Assembly: GCF_000731315.1 (NCBI RefSeq)
Contig: NZ_HG938353.1
Span: 3,534,001-3,598,000 of the forward strand
Direction: 5' to 3'
Length of the DNA: 64,000 bases
Origin: Neorhizobium galegae bv. orientalis str. HAMBI 540
GTDB taxonomy: Bacteria; Pseudomonadota; Alphaproteobacteria; Rhizobiales; Rhizobiaceae
Position 1 is the stretch's first letter. Every line of letters starts with the position of its first letter. Shown here in pieces: positions 47,283 to 57,464 of the stretch. Position numbers and translations under genes: made by a program. The notes under the pieces are model-generated. The model saw only the letters and a program-made list of their open reading frames with translations. It was not told where the DNA came from and searched no databases.

Positions 47283-48416
47283 TCAGGTGCCGCTCGGCGC
47301 CAGGACCGACGTCATCAAGTCGTCGTTCCAATCCCCTGTGACCTTGAAATGCGCCGCCGCACCCAGTTCGAAGGCCTCGATCAGGTTATGGTTGACGTAG
47401 GCGTATATGCCGGGCTGCTGGAAGGTGTAGAACGCAGCGCCTGCTGCGCCGCCCGGGATGAACCATGTTTCCTGGTCGAGGTCCGGAGGGTTGGCGAACT
47501 TGCCCGTAGCCCAGACATAGTCGCCATGGCCGCCGATAAGGTGAGGCCGGGTGTCCCGGTTTGCCTGCGAATGGACGATCAGCACCTTTTCGCCGACAGC
47601 GGCGGTCATGGCGTTCTGGCCAGTCAAGGCACCGACCGCCCCGTTGAAGACGATATGCGTCGGGGTCAGCGTCCGCATCACCTTGACGGTGTCTTCATAA
47701 GCTTCGCCGGCGCTGTCATATTTCTTGAACTTGCCGTTCTCGTCCCGCGGGACGTAGAAATCCTGCTCACCCACATAGTAAATATTGTCGTAGGTGAGCG
47801 GTTTCCCGTTGCCGTCCTTGAGGCCGTCGCGCGGGAGCACCATGATGGCGCCGTTCATGCCCGAGGTGACGTGCCACGGCACCATTCCGGGAGGTGCGCA
47901 GTGGTAAACGAAGACGCCGGCCTTGGTTGCCTTGAACCTCAGAACGGTTTTCTCGCCTGGGTTCACCACGGTCAGCGCACCGCCACCCAAGCCGCCGGTT
48001 GCCGAATGGAAGTCGATATTGTGCTGGAGCTCGTTGGTGTCGGGGTTGATGAGTGTCAGCTCGACATAGTCGTCCTGATGGACGACCATAAGCGGGCCCG
48101 GAACCGACCCGTTGAAGGTCATCGCATTGATCTCGGTGCCTTCCTTGTCGATGACGAGCTTCTTCTCCTGGATGGTCAGCGTAACTTCGATCACCTTTGG
48201 CGGGCCGTCTGCTTTCTGAGCATGGGCATGCACGAAAGGCGGCTTCACCAGCTCGATTTTCTCGCGACGGAGGCGCGATAGGTCCACCAGTTTCATCTTC
48301 GCCGGGGGCGCTTCGTCCGCATAAGCGAAAGAAGCCTGCACGACCGGTGCGATTGCGCCAACGAAGGCTGCCCCCGCAAGGATCGAGCGTCTGGTCATCT
48401 GAATCGTGTCGGTCAT
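47283..48416 (-). CDS. nirK: Copper-containing nitrite reductase (NirK)
   Basis: A 377-residue periplasmic enzyme reducing nitrite to nitric oxide. A Tat-type signal is visible ([18 protein letters not shown]). Type 1 copper ligands: His in LQHNIDFH, then Cys, His and Met within [13 protein letters not shown] and SGMNGA. Type 2 ligands: the His of DFH, the His before the Cys, and the His of YVNHNL. The catalytic Asp is in NIDFH and the active-site His in [12 protein letters not shown] 48416 has AAGGA upstream. It is the first gene of nirKV. Confidence 0.97.
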   Translation of the reverse strand: MTDTIQMTRRSILAGAAFVGAIAPVVQASFAYADEAPPAKMKLVDLSRLRREKIELVKPPFVHAHAQKADGPPKVIEVTLTIQEKKLVIDKEGTEINAMTFNGSVPGPLMVVHQDDYVELTLINPDTNELQHNIDFHSATGGLGGGALTVVNPGEKTVLRFKATKAGVFVYHCAPPGMVPWHVTSGMNGAIMVLPRDGLKDGNGKPLTYDNIYYVGEQDFYVPRDENGKFKKYDSAGEAYEDTVKVMRTLTPTHIVFNGAVGALTGQNAMTAAVGEKVLIVHSQANRDTRPHLIGGHGDYVWATGKFANPPDLDQETWFIPGGAAGAAFYTFQQPGIYAYVNHNLIEAFELGAAAHFKVTGDWNDDLMTSVLAPSGT

Positions 48417-48498
48417 GGTTTCTGTCCTTCGGAACAAGGGGCGGAGTAAATCGCCGTCCTCTGGAAGCAGAATCTATGTCCATATCCCCATCTACTCT

Positions 48499-48512
48499 TT
48501 GACGTGAAACAA
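48499..48512. promoter_or_regulatory. NnrR/FNR-type box upstream of nirK
   Basis: TTGACGTGAAACAA fits TTG-N8-CAA, about 83 bp upstream of the nirK start, a distance suiting activation from -41.5 with a ~45-base leader. The flanking CTCTTTGAC and ACAAAC bases are shared with the pseudoazurin box. No nnrR-like gene is in the window. Confidence 0.75.
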
Positions 48513-48639
48513 ACAGAGCATCGGCTTTTGCTTGCGCTTCCGCAAGAAAACGAGGCAAAGCTGGGCCGATTGAGCGGTTAACGGTGAATCCCTCACGACC
48601 GATCTCTTGTCCGGCCGGACGCGGGGCGGCAGCTGCCGC

Positions 48640-49719
48640 CTAAAGAGCGTGGCGGTGGATCGCATCCCGGTCGAGGGACATTCCCCAGCCAGGCGCATCC
48701 GGGATCTGGGCCGTACCGTCGACGAGCTTTATCTTTTCCTCGTAGAGCGGCGCGAACCATTCCACGTATTCCAGGGAATGGGCCGTCGGGACGTGGGCGA
48801 GCAGCTGCAGGCTCATTTCAGGGAAAAGATGCGAGGAGATCGGCAGATCAAAACTTGCCGCCAGTGCGCCGACGCGGGCGAATTCGGTAACACCGCCAAC
48901 CCGCTGGAGATCCGGCATGAGAACGGAGGCGGCACCCGTTTCGATCATCCGGCGGAAACCGTAGCGCGTATATTCGTTTTCACCGGAGGCGATCGGCATG
49001 CGCAGGGCTCTTGCCACCTTGGCCGAATCCTCCAATGCGTGGGCCGGCACCGGTTCCTCGAACCAGGCGATATCCAGGGGCGCCAAAGCATCGCCGAGCT
49101 TGATCGCCGCATCGACGTCGAGCGCCTGGTTGGCGTCGATCATCAACCCGATATCGCTGCCGATCGCCGCCCGAACGGCCTTCACACGCGGCAGGTCGAC
49201 GTCGATTCGCCCGGCAAGCCGCAGCTTCATCGCCTTGAAGCCGGCTGCAACAAAACCTTCCGCCTGCCGAACGAGCGAAGGAATGTCCTGGGTCAGCCAG
49301 AGACCGCCGCTCGCATAGGCTGGAATAGTCTCACGGCACCGGCCCAGCATCCGCGAGATCGAAAGCCCGGCGCGCTTGGCTCTCAGATCCCACATGGCGC
49401 CATCGATCGCGGAAATGCCCATGATCGAGACGCCCGTGAAGCCGATGAAGTTGATGCGCCGCCAGGCATCGGCCCAGAAGGCGCCCGTATCGTCCGGATC
49501 GCGTCCGATCACCGCATCCCGCAGCACGTGCACCATGCTATCCAGCAGCTTCACCTGCTCCGGCCGGATGGTGAAGATCAGGTTTTCGCCCCGTAATCCT
49601 TCGTCGGTGACGAGATCGACGACGATGCAGGAGAATTGATGGATGGTCGCCGTGGCATTGCCGAGCGGTTCGGCAAGCGGCAGGCTGACGGCGGTGGTGG
49701 TGAGATCAGTGATTTTCAT
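48640..49719 (-). CDS. Enolase-superfamily enzyme (mandelate racemase/muconate lactonizing group), probably acting on an aldarate or its lactone
   Basis: A 359-residue enolase-superfamily protein. A capping domain is followed by a barrel with the catalytic lysine in FKAMKLRLAG, metal-binding MIDANQAL (Asp), FEEPV (Glu) and SGENE (Glu), and a histidine in PISSHLFPE. It begins 7 bp after the uronate dehydrogenase gene. In Agrobacterium the enzyme following uronate dehydrogenase opens and isomerises galactarolactone (Gci); that role is plausible here, but a dehydratase or racemase is equally consistent with the motifs. Confidence 0.83.
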   Translation of the reverse strand: MKITDLTTTAVSLPLAEPLGNATATIHQFSCIVVDLVTDEGLRGENLIFTIRPEQVKLLDSMVHVLRDAVIGRDPDDTGAFWADAWRRINFIGFTGVSIMGISAIDGAMWDLRAKRAGLSISRMLGRCRETIPAYASGGLWLTQDIPSLVRQAEGFVAAGFKAMKLRLAGRIDVDLPRVKAVRAAIGSDIGLMIDANQALDVDAAIKLGDALAPLDIAWFEEPVPAHALEDSAKVARALRMPIASGENEYTRYGFRRMIETGAASVLMPDLQRVGGVTEFARVGALAASFDLPISSHLFPEMSLQLLAHVPTAHSLEYVEWFAPLYEEKIKLVDGTAQIPDAPGWGMSLDRDAIHRHAL

Positions 49720-49726
49720 GGGATCG

Positions 49727-50542
49727 TTACCGGTTCAGGGCACGGGGAGGTTCGGTGTAGATGGGATCATCGACGAAACCGCCGCCCTGCCACTTGGCTT
49801 GCGATGATCCCCGATCAGGAATGCCGGGATTGCGTTCCAGTTCCGAGCGGTAAATCTCCGAACTGTCCTTCGGAACCCAGCCCAGATAGGCGGAAGCGGA
49901 ATTATCCCACCATTTCGGCTGATTGTCCGACACGCCCCAGATCGTCGGGCAACCGAGATAAGGAGCCTTGAAGACCCTCTCCGCAAGCGAAGCCATGTCG
50001 TCGAAACTCAGCCAGATCGACAGCATCCGCACCGTCGTCGGCCTAGGCCAGCAAGCACCGATGCGGACGATCGCCGTTTCCTGGCCGAATTTGTGAAAAT
50101 ACATCTGCGCCAGACCCTCGCCGAAGCATTTCGAGGCGCCATAAAGGCCGTCCGGCCTGGTCGGCTGATCGACGCCGATGAACTGGTCCTGCCGATAGAA
50201 GCCGACCGTATGGTTGCTGCTGGCAAACAGGATGCGCGGTTTACTGTGCTTTCGCGCCGCTTCATAGAGATTGTGCAGTCCGCGGATATTGCTGTCGAGA
50301 ATGCTGGCGAAGGTGTTTTCGGAAGGAACGCCGCCGAAATGCAGGATGCCGTCGCATCCTTCCACCATGCGCAGGACGGCATCGGAATCCGCCAGGTCGC
50401 AGGCAAACGGCTCCTCGTTGGCCGCGGCATCGTCCAGTGGGGCGATATCGGAAATGCGGATGGTCTCCGCCAGATGCCCGAGCCGCTGGCGCATAGCCTT
50501 GCCCATGTTGCCGGCCGCCCCGGTGATCAGAAGCCGCTTCAT
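49727..50542 (-). CDS. udh: Uronate dehydrogenase (NAD-dependent epimerase/dehydratase fold)
   Basis: A 271-residue short-chain-type oxidoreductase. The NAD-binding motif is LLITGAAGNMGKAM; the catalytic Tyr/Lys are in GLYGASKCFGE, after FASSNHTVGFYR as in Agrobacterium Udh. It oxidises galacturonate/glucuronate at C1 to the aldarolactone. The ATG at 50542 has GGAGGGGTGGAG directly upstream. It is divergent from the orphan binding-protein gene over a region with a GntR-type palindrome. A paralogue is at 54486. Confidence 0.88.
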   Translation of the reverse strand: MKRLLITGAAGNMGKAMRQRLGHLAETIRISDIAPLDDAAANEEPFACDLADSDAVLRMVEGCDGILHFGGVPSENTFASILDSNIRGLHNLYEAARKHSKPRILFASSNHTVGFYRQDQFIGVDQPTRPDGLYGASKCFGEGLAQMYFHKFGQETAIVRIGACWPRPTTVRMLSIWLSFDDMASLAERVFKAPYLGCPTIWGVSDNQPKWWDNSASAYLGWVPKDSSEIYRSELERNPGIPDRGSSQAKWQGGGFVDDPIYTEPPRALNR

Positions 50543-50599
50543 CTCCACCCCTCCTCGATATGCTGCCTGCAATCTAGAAGGTGCCCCAAAGGCACGTCA

Positions 50600-50614
50600 A
50601 CTCATAATATGACT
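50600..50614. promoter_or_regulatory. Candidate GntR operator between udh and the orphan binding-protein gene
   Basis: ACTCATAATATGACT differs from the perfect palindrome at 53517-53531 at only two of 15 positions, one of them the central base. It lies 58 bp upstream of udh and 180 bp upstream of the divergent binding-protein gene. The 251-bp gap 50543-50793 shows nothing else of note. Confidence 0.75.
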
Positions 50615-50793
50615 TAAGGACCTAAATAGGATGCCAGGGCATTGACTGCCCGACGTCGAGATCAAAAGAACGCAAAATGCGTTGTTTTATCGGCCCGTAT
50701 CGATTGACGAAGGTTATCTTTTCGGTCTTCATATAGCACAGCAGTCATGTGACGTCATACTCTCACTTGAGTGCCTGGATGGAGGAACCCCAG

Positions 50794-52386
50794 ATGAAAT
50801 GGATGAAGCATGTGGCTCTGGCCACGGCTCTGACGCTGTCTGCGCCGGTCGGCGCATACGCAGATACCCCCGCCGACCAGCTGATCGTCGGCCTCAGCAT
50901 GAACAATATCCTGACCCTCGACCCGGCGGCGATTTCAGGCCGCGAGGCGACAGGCGTCATCGCCAATCTCTATGACACGCTGGTGGAACTCGCCCCGGAC
51001 AAGAAGACCGTCAATCCGGGTCTCGCCAGCTCCTGGACGGTCGCGGATGACGGCTCGATCACCTTCACGCTGAGGGATGGCGCGAAGTTCACGTCCGGCA
51101 ATCCGGTCCGGACCGAAGACGTCGTCTGGTCGATCAAACGCAACATCAGCCTCGGCCTGGTCGGTGCGGGCGTCTGGTCGTCCTTCGGTTACAAGGCCAA
51201 CAATATCGACCAGCTGCTGACGGCCGACGGCAACAAGATCACCCTCAAGCCGGCTCAGCCGACCGATCCGCAGCTCACGCTCGACATTTTTGGCAAGCCG
51301 GATGCAAGCGCGGTCATCGACATGAAGACCGCCATGAGCCATGAGACAAACGGCGACAAGGCAGCGGCCTGGCTGAAGATCAACGCCGCCGGTTCCGGGG
51401 CCTTCAGCCTGACGCGCTGGTCCTCCAACGAAATGCTGATCCTGACGCGTTTCGACGATTACTGGGGCGAAAAGCCCAGGATGAAGCGCGTGATCTTCCG
51501 GCACATGCCGGAATCCCAGACCAAGCGCCTGATGCTGGAAAAGGGCGACGTGGATGTCGCGATCGGCCTTTCGGTTCCCGATATCGCCGCCCTCGGCAAG
51601 AACAAGGACGTCGAAGTGCAGAGCACGCCGAGCTCAGGCTTCTATTTCCTCGCCGTGAGCATGAAGGACGAGCGCTTCAAGAACCCGGACGTGCGCCTCG
51701 CGATCCGCTACCTGATCGACTACGACGGCATCAACAAGTCGATCATGCCGAACTACGGCACCAAACGTCTTCGCCCGGTCGCCGACGGCGTCATCGGCAG
51801 CTTGGCCGATCCGGACTACAAGCTCGATGTCGCCAAGGCAAAGGAACTGCTCGCCAAGGCAGGTTATCCCGACGGTTTCCCGGTCAGGCTGCTGACGCTC
51901 AACGAGCCGCCTTTCACGGACACCGCCACCGCGATCCAGGCAACCCTTGCCCAGGCCGGCATCAAGGCTGAAATCGTCCAGGGCGCCGGTGACCAGATCT
52001 ATGGCCCGATGCGCGAGCGCAAGTTCGAAATGCTCGTCGGTCGCGGCGGCGGCGGCCAGGAGCCGCATCCGCATTCCAACCTGCGCGCCCTCGTCATCAA
52101 CCCGAACAACGCCGACGACGCCAAGCTCAGCGGCATTATCGGCTGGCGCACGTCCTTCTTCGACCAGCAGCTGAACGACATGTCGGCTAAGGCACTGGTA
52201 GAGCGTGACCAGGCGAAGCAGAAGACGGCCTATGAAGACATTCAGAAGCGATATGAGGAAGTCGTTCCTGCGCTGCAGCCGATCTCGGCGGTTGTCGACA
52301 GTGTCGTCTATCGTGCCGACGTGAAGGGCTATGTGAACCACTACGGCTGGACGGTTCGCCTGCGCAGCGTGTCCAAGCAGCGCTGA
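50794..52386 (+). CDS. ABC importer periplasmic solute-binding protein (family 5), orphan copy
   Basis: A 530-residue DppA-type binding protein. Signal peptide residues ~1-23 (MKWMKHVALATALTLSAP..., cleavage after GAYAD). Core segments include FTSGNPVRTEDVVWSIKR, AAGSGAFSLTRWSSNE and MRERKFEMLVGRGGGGQ. The ATG at 50794 has GGAGG 8 bp upstream. No permease or ATPase gene is adjacent. The protein closely resembles the binding protein at 62923-64000, which is encoded with a complete transporter, so the two may share it. Its place among uronate genes suggests an (oligo)uronate or related ligand, which is inference. Confidence 0.92.
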   Translation: MKWMKHVALATALTLSAPVGAYADTPADQLIVGLSMNNILTLDPAAISGREATGVIANLYDTLVELAPDKKTVNPGLASSWTVADDGSITFTLRDGAKFTSGNPVRTEDVVWSIKRNISLGLVGAGVWSSFGYKANNIDQLLTADGNKITLKPAQPTDPQLTLDIFGKPDASAVIDMKTAMSHETNGDKAAAWLKINAAGSGAFSLTRWSSNEMLILTRFDDYWGEKPRMKRVIFRHMPESQTKRLMLEKGDVDVAIGLSVPDIAALGKNKDVEVQSTPSSGFYFLAVSMKDERFKNPDVRLAIRYLIDYDGINKSIMPNYGTKRLRPVADGVIGSLADPDYKLDVAKAKELLAKAGYPDGFPVRLLTLNEPPFTDTATAIQATLAQAGIKAEIVQGAGDQIYGPMRERKFEMLVGRGGGGQEPHPHSNLRALVINPNNADDAKLSGIIGWRTSFFDQQLNDMSAKALVERDQAKQKTAYEDIQKRYEEVVPALQPISAVVDSVVYRADVKGYVNHYGWTVRLRSVSKQR

Positions 52387-52416
52387 TCGCCAACCTATAA
52401 GTCCCTCCCAGGACGG

Positions 52417-52446
52417 CGCTCGCAACTTCGGTTGCGGGCGTTTTTT
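52417..52446 (+). terminator. Rho-independent terminator after the orphan binding-protein gene
   Basis: Stem CGCTCGCAAC/GTTGCGGGCG (one G-U pair), TTCG tetraloop, then TTTTTT. Confidence 0.92.
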
Positions 52447-52476
52447 ATTTGCCGCCAACGCTCGGCCGCGGACGCG

Positions 52477-52504
52477 AAAAAGCCGGCAGGGTGGACCTGC
52501 CGGC
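52477..52504 (-). terminator. Rho-independent terminator after the kdgD-like gene
   Basis: On the minus strand: GCCGGCAGG stem, short loop, CCTGCCGGC, then TTTTT. It lies back to back with the opposing terminator 30 bp away. Confidence 0.88.
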
Positions 52505-52540
52505 TGATGCACTCGGGGAGAGGGTTGGAGAGGAGGACGC

Positions 52541-53531
<991 letters not shown>

Positions 53532-53561
53532 GTCAATAGTTGTATTATCTTTGTGGGAAAC

Positions 53562-54326
53562 TCACGGACGCCGTATCAGCGATCGATAGCGTTGCTGGCT
53601 CCCCTTGAGATGCATGCGCATGGCGTCGCGAGCAGCCGAATCATCGCCATCCGTGATTGCGCGGGCGATGCGGGCATGTTCGTCCTGGATCTGGGCCAGG
53701 TATTCGGCCGGCGAAATCTCGACCTCGCCCTCCTGCAGCAGCGATCTCGGAATCATTTGCTTGCCGATCGCTTCCAGGAGCTCCCGGAAACGCGGGTTAT
53801 TGGTCGCATCCGCGATGGCAAGATGGAAAGCCCGATCGCTTTCAACCGTTGGCGCACCGGCGGCGATCTGCCGTTTGATCGTTTCGAGACATTCGAAGAT
53901 CAACTCCTGCTGCGCCGGCGACGAGCGAACGGCGGCAAGGCCCGAGGCCTCGATCTCGATGGCGGCGCGGACTTCCAGCATCTCGATGATCGAGGAAACG
54001 CGGCTGGCATCCACGGTGCGAAACCCGCCCTGAAGCCCGGCTTGCGGCGCCAGCACGAAGACGCCGACGCCATGGCGGACCTCGACGAGGTTATCGGCCC
54101 GCAACGAGGCGATCGCCTCGCGGATGACCGTGCGACTGACCTCATATTGCTGGGTCAGTCCGCTTTCCGTGGGCAGTTTGTCACCGGGTTTCAACGCACC
54201 ACTCGTGATCGCATCCCGCATCCGCCGACCAACCGTCTCGACCAGGTTGCGGCCTTTTCGCGAGGGTGCCTCCCCAGTGATGTTATCTGCTCTCTTCAAT
54301 GTCTGTCCGCTCGCTCGCTTTGCCAT
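53562..54326 (-). CDS. GntR-family regulator, FadR subfamily, of the hexuronate genes
   Basis: A 254-residue regulator. An N-terminal extension is followed by a winged helix with PGDKLPTESGLTQQYEVSRTVIREAI, and the FCD effector domain has VRAAIEIEASGLAA and DRAFHLAIADATNNPRF (metal/ligand histidine). The start is ambiguous: ATG 54326 is used here, but a GTG three codons upstream is in frame and neither has a strong ribosome-binding site. It is flanked by kdgD and a second uronate dehydrogenase; the palindromes at 50600 and 53517 are the likely targets. Confidence 0.87.
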   Translation of the reverse strand: MAKRASGQTLKRADNITGEAPSRKGRNLVETVGRRMRDAITSGALKPGDKLPTESGLTQQYEVSRTVIREAIASLRADNLVEVRHGVGVFVLAPQAGLQGGFRTVDASRVSSIIEMLEVRAAIEIEASGLAAVRSSPAQQELIFECLETIKRQIAAGAPTVESDRAFHLAIADATNNPRFRELLEAIGKQMIPRSLLQEGEVEISPAEYLAQIQDEHARIARAITDGDDSAARDAMRMHLKGSQQRYRSLIRRP

Positions 54327-54402
54327 TTCAGCCACTTAGAGGGGTAAAACCTGCCCGTGTTGTCAAGCGCCGGGCAAGAAATTTATTGACGCCCGGCCAT
54401 GG

Positions 54403-54417
54403 ACCTATAGTATGAGA
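54403..54417 (+). promoter_or_regulatory. Promoter and weak operator-like sequence upstream of the second udh gene
   Basis: A TTGACG hexamer at 54386-54391 and TAGTAT at 54408-54413 (16-bp spacing) form a plausible sigma-70 promoter. The -10 region overlaps a degenerate relative of the AGTCATANTATGACT palindrome. Confidence 0.4.
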
Positions 54418-54485
54418 TGACCTATGAGGTATGATGACATGTCGGACCGACGCATATTCACCGTCGACCCGCCCACGAGGGAAGA

Positions 54486-55286
54486 ATGCTCAAGAGACTT
54501 CTTTTAACCGGCGCCGCGGGTGGTGTTGGCCGGGCAATCCGGCCGATGCTGAAAGAAATCGCCGAACATGTCGTGCTGTCGGATATCGGTGAGATCGCCG
54601 ATGCAGGCGCAAACGAAACCTTCATCCGATGCGATCTAGCGGATGCCGCTGGTGTCGCAAGGCTGGTCGAGGGCGTCGACGGCATCATTCATCTCGGCGG
54701 CATTTCCCTCGAAAAGACGTTCGATCTCATCGTCCAAGGCAATATCGTCGGCCTCTACAATATCTACGAAGCCGCCCGCCACAACGGCCTGCCGCGCATC
54801 GTCTTCGCAAGCTCCAACCACGTCGTCGGCTACTATCGGTGCGATGAAAGGCTGGACAACACCGTCGTGCCGAAGCCGGACTCGCTCTACGGGGCTTCGA
54901 AGGTTTTCGGAGAGGCGATTGCCAGCCTCTATTTCGAAAAATTTGGACAGGAGACCTTGTCCGTCCGCATCGGTTCGTGCTTCGAAAAGCCGGTCAACAC
55001 GCGCATGCTGGCGACCTGGCTCAGCTATCGTGATTTCTTTTCCCTCTGCCGGCGCGCCTTTGCTGCGCCGCGGATCGCACACACCATCGTCTACGGCTCC
55101 TCTGCCAACGACGAGCAGTGGTGGGACAACCGCAATGCCGCTTTCCTCGGCTGGAAACCTGAGGACACATCCGCAAAGTGGCGCGTCGAAGTGGAAACGG
55201 CAGCCGGCAGACAAGACCCGACCGATCCCGCCGTCATCTATCAAGGCGGCGCCTTCGCATTGGCCGGCCATCCGGACGATGCGTGA
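54486..55286 (+). CDS. Uronate dehydrogenase paralogue (NAD-dependent epimerase/dehydratase fold)
   Basis: A 266-residue paralogue of the enzyme at 49727. NAD motif LLLTGAAGGVGRAI, ASSNHVVGYYR, Tyr/Lys in SLYGASKVFGEA, and the C-terminal YQGGAFALAG. It is the same length as characterised Udh (about 265 residues). It starts with ATG 54486 after GAGGGA. It is followed by an enolase-superfamily gene after 105 bp, repeating the udh-enolase order found at 48640-50542. The two copies may differ in preferred uronic acid. Confidence 0.87.
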   Translation: MLKRLLLTGAAGGVGRAIRPMLKEIAEHVVLSDIGEIADAGANETFIRCDLADAAGVARLVEGVDGIIHLGGISLEKTFDLIVQGNIVGLYNIYEAARHNGLPRIVFASSNHVVGYYRCDERLDNTVVPKPDSLYGASKVFGEAIASLYFEKFGQETLSVRIGSCFEKPVNTRMLATWLSYRDFFSLCRRAFAAPRIAHTIVYGSSANDEQWWDNRNAAFLGWKPEDTSAKWRVEVETAAGRQDPTDPAVIYQGGAFALAGHPDDA

Positions 55287-55391
55287 AAGACAGACTTCCG
55301 CCGCCCGACGGGCGGCTCCGATCCGGCCCCCGCCGGGTCCCGACATGAAATGGCGGAGGTTCGTCCCTCCGCTTCTGACAGGAGGAATTTC

Positions 55392-56540
55392 GTGAAGATC
55401 ATAGACGTCAATGTGCGCGTATTCTCCCATACCACGCGCCGCCACCAGGATACCGCCGGCCACGCCCATCCGGGCCCGCCGCACAAGGTCAACCTGGCGC
55501 TGCTGACCATCGTCGACGACGACGGTGCGGAAGGCTATTGCTTTGCCGCGCCGGAAGTCGTTCGCCCGCATGTGATCGACAAGTTCGTCAAGAAGGTGCT
55601 GATCGGCGAAGATCCGTTCGCCCGCGAAAGGCTGTGGCAGGACCTCGCTCACTGGCAGCGCGGCAGCGCGATGCAGTTGACCGACCGGACGCTCGCGATC
55701 GTCGATTGCGCCCTGTGGGATCTTGCCGGCCGCAAGCTGAACATGCCGGTCCACAAACTGATCGGCAGCTACCGTGAAAAAATCCCGGCCTATGGCTCGA
55801 TCATGTGTGGCGACGAGCTGGAGAACGGCCTCGCGACGCCGGAAGATTACGGCCGGTTTGGCGAAATGCTCGTCAAGCGCGGCTACAAGGGTATCAAGCT
55901 GCACACCTGGATGCCGCCGGTCTCCTGGGCACCGGACGTCAAGATGGATCTCAAGGCCTGCGCCGCAGTCCGCGAGGCGGTCGGCCCGGATATCCACCTG
56001 ATGATCGACGCCTTCCACTGGTACACCCGCACGGAAGCGCTAGAACTCGGCAGGGGCCTCGAAAAGCTTGGCTTCGACTGGATCGAGGAGCCGATGGACG
56101 AGCAGAGCTCGGCTTCCTACGCCTGGCTTGCCGAAAACCTCGACATCCCGGTCCTCGGCCCGGAAAGCGCCGGCGGCAAGCATTTCAGCCGCGCCGAATG
56201 GATCACCTCGAAGGCCTGCGACATCCTGCGCACCGGTGTCCATGACGTCGGCGGCATCAGCCCGGCAATGAAGACCATGCATCTGGCCGAATCCTTCGGC
56301 ATGAACTGCGAAATTCACGGCAATGGCGCTCCGAACCTGATCGTCGCGGCCTGCACCAAAAATGCGAAATGGTACGAGCGCGGCCTGCTGCACCCGTTCC
56401 TCGAATATGACGACGGCTTCGAATACCTGAACGCCCTCGTCGACCCGATGGACGAAGACGGTTTCGTTCATATTTCCGACAAGCCGGGCATGGGCGAAGA
56501 CATCAACTTCGACTTCATCAACGCCAATCTGGTTGAGTGA
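55392..56540 (+). CDS. Enolase-superfamily enzyme (mandelate racemase group, sugar-acid dehydratase-like)
   Basis: A 382-residue enolase-superfamily protein. Barrel residues: the catalytic KLH in YKGIKLHTWMPP, MIDAFHWY (Asp), WIEEPMDE (Glu), LGPESAGG (Glu) and the acid/base histidine in CEIHGNGAPN. This pattern is that of acid-sugar dehydratases and racemases rather than muconate cycloisomerases. The start is GTG 55392, with GGAGG 6 bp upstream; an upstream ATG in frame has no site. It is cotranscribed with the second uronate dehydrogenase. Substrate not determinable. Confidence 0.85.
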   Translation: MKIIDVNVRVFSHTTRRHQDTAGHAHPGPPHKVNLALLTIVDDDGAEGYCFAAPEVVRPHVIDKFVKKVLIGEDPFARERLWQDLAHWQRGSAMQLTDRTLAIVDCALWDLAGRKLNMPVHKLIGSYREKIPAYGSIMCGDELENGLATPEDYGRFGEMLVKRGYKGIKLHTWMPPVSWAPDVKMDLKACAAVREAVGPDIHLMIDAFHWYTRTEALELGRGLEKLGFDWIEEPMDEQSSASYAWLAENLDIPVLGPESAGGKHFSRAEWITSKACDILRTGVHDVGGISPAMKTMHLAESFGMNCEIHGNGAPNLIVAACTKNAKWYERGLLHPFLEYDDGFEYLNALVDPMDEDGFVHISDKPGMGEDINFDFINANLVE

Positions 56541-56568
56541 ACCGTTTATTCTGCCTCCCAAGCAGGAA

Positions 56569-56608
56569 AGAGGAGCCCGGTCCCGTTATGGCCGGGTTTC
56601 TTCTTTTT
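56569..56608 (+). terminator. Terminator-like hairpin after the enolase-superfamily gene
   Basis: Stem AGGAGCCCGG / CCGGGTTTCTT (several G-U pairs) around a 10-base loop, followed by CTTTTT. It lies about 30 bp past the stop codon. Confidence 0.65.
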
Positions 56609-56720
56609 GCAGTCGGTACAAGCTTGTCGTCGCCGAAATCAATCTCATCGATATCCGCCTTCGGCCAACACTTTGGAGCCCCGCGCAGTCGCCTGCCGTG
56701 GTTTTCAAAGATCGGAGAGC

Positions 56721-56776
56721 CCACACGAATGCGGAACCTCATTTTGTTTAGTATGTGTGGCTCCGCATTCGCGTGG
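56721..56776. repeat. Imperfect inverted repeat in the 56.5-57.5 kb gene-free interval
   Basis: Arms of 20 bp (56721-56740 and 56757-56776), 17 of 20 complementary, built on CGAATGCGGA/TCCGCATTCG with a 16-base spacer. There is no T-run and no adjacent gene on either side. Confidence 0.6.
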
Positions 56777-57180
56777 CCTTCGGCGTCTTGTCGAGGCTTC
56801 CGGCCTCTACAGGTGATCATCTCGCCTCGCTGCGTGGCTGTGTTCACGGCTTCCTTTCGGGAAACCTTGCCACTTGCACGGCTCAACCGAACCGGACATG
56901 GCTGTCCGGGGGAGGCTTGATAGGAATGGTCGTCTTTCGACTTGCACTCCATGGCTTTCACCTCCCTCACCTTCCCCGCACGTTACGGATCGAATGAGGG
57001 CGCCGGCTCCCGCTTGCCCGCGAACGTCTCGCGAAACACTCCGGCGACGGAAGCGAGGCAATTGTAGGCATGGGTTTGAAGGGCGGGGATGACGATGTGG
57101 TTAAGTCATTGGAGATGCTGGAGGGTGGCGATCAATTATCCACGAGCAAACACGGAAAGACAGCATTGGACGGCGCACCC

Positions 57181-57395
57181 TGCCATACCCCCCTCTGTCC
57201 TGCCGGACATCTCCCCCTCAAGGGGGGGAGATCGGCCGGAAGCAAGGTCTTGTCCCATCAAAAGCCCTGAGCTTGCCAGACTCCACTCCCTGCCAGCTTC
57301 CTGCCGTTGCACAAATCAAAGAGGTTCCGCTGAGCACGCCTCCTTCGATCTCCCCCCTTGAGGGGGAGATGCCCGGCAGGGCAGAGGGGGGTGCC
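57181..57395. repeat. Inverted pair of a dispersed GC-rich repeat element
   Basis: 57181-57233 and 57347-57395 are inverted copies of one element sharing CCCCCCTCTGYCCTGCCGGR and CATCTCCCCCTCAAGGGG. Each copy contains its own small palindrome (CTCCCCCTCAAGGGGGGGAG-like). The 113 bp between them hold no gene. This is a common type of interspersed repeat in Rhizobiales genomes. Confidence 0.85.
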
Positions 57396-57464
57396 TCACC
57401 GCATACTCGGACTCGGTCAAATCCAACCCCGCATTTCGCGAAAGGACCTGCCCTCCAACCCACC

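Larger units (their letters stand above)
56541..57464. other. Gene-free interval of 924 bp with hairpins and repeats
   Basis: No convincing coding region was found: the short frames on both strands lack ribosome-binding sites and recognisable domains. It contains the terminator at 56569-56608, an imperfect hairpin at 56721-56776, and an inverted pair of repeat elements at 57181-57395. The rest (56780-57170) has no structure I can assign. Confidence 0.6.

Noticed and set aside
55350..55391. Upstream ATG for the second enolase-superfamily gene
   Set aside because: The GTG at 55392 has GGAGG at ideal spacing and gives the family N-terminus (KIIDVNV), whereas the ATG has no ribosome-binding site.
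56518..56970. 150-codon open frame on the minus strand in the gene-free interval
   Set aside because: No recognisable domain, no ribosome-binding site, odd composition, and it runs through the terminator and inverted repeat downstream of the enolase-superfamily gene.
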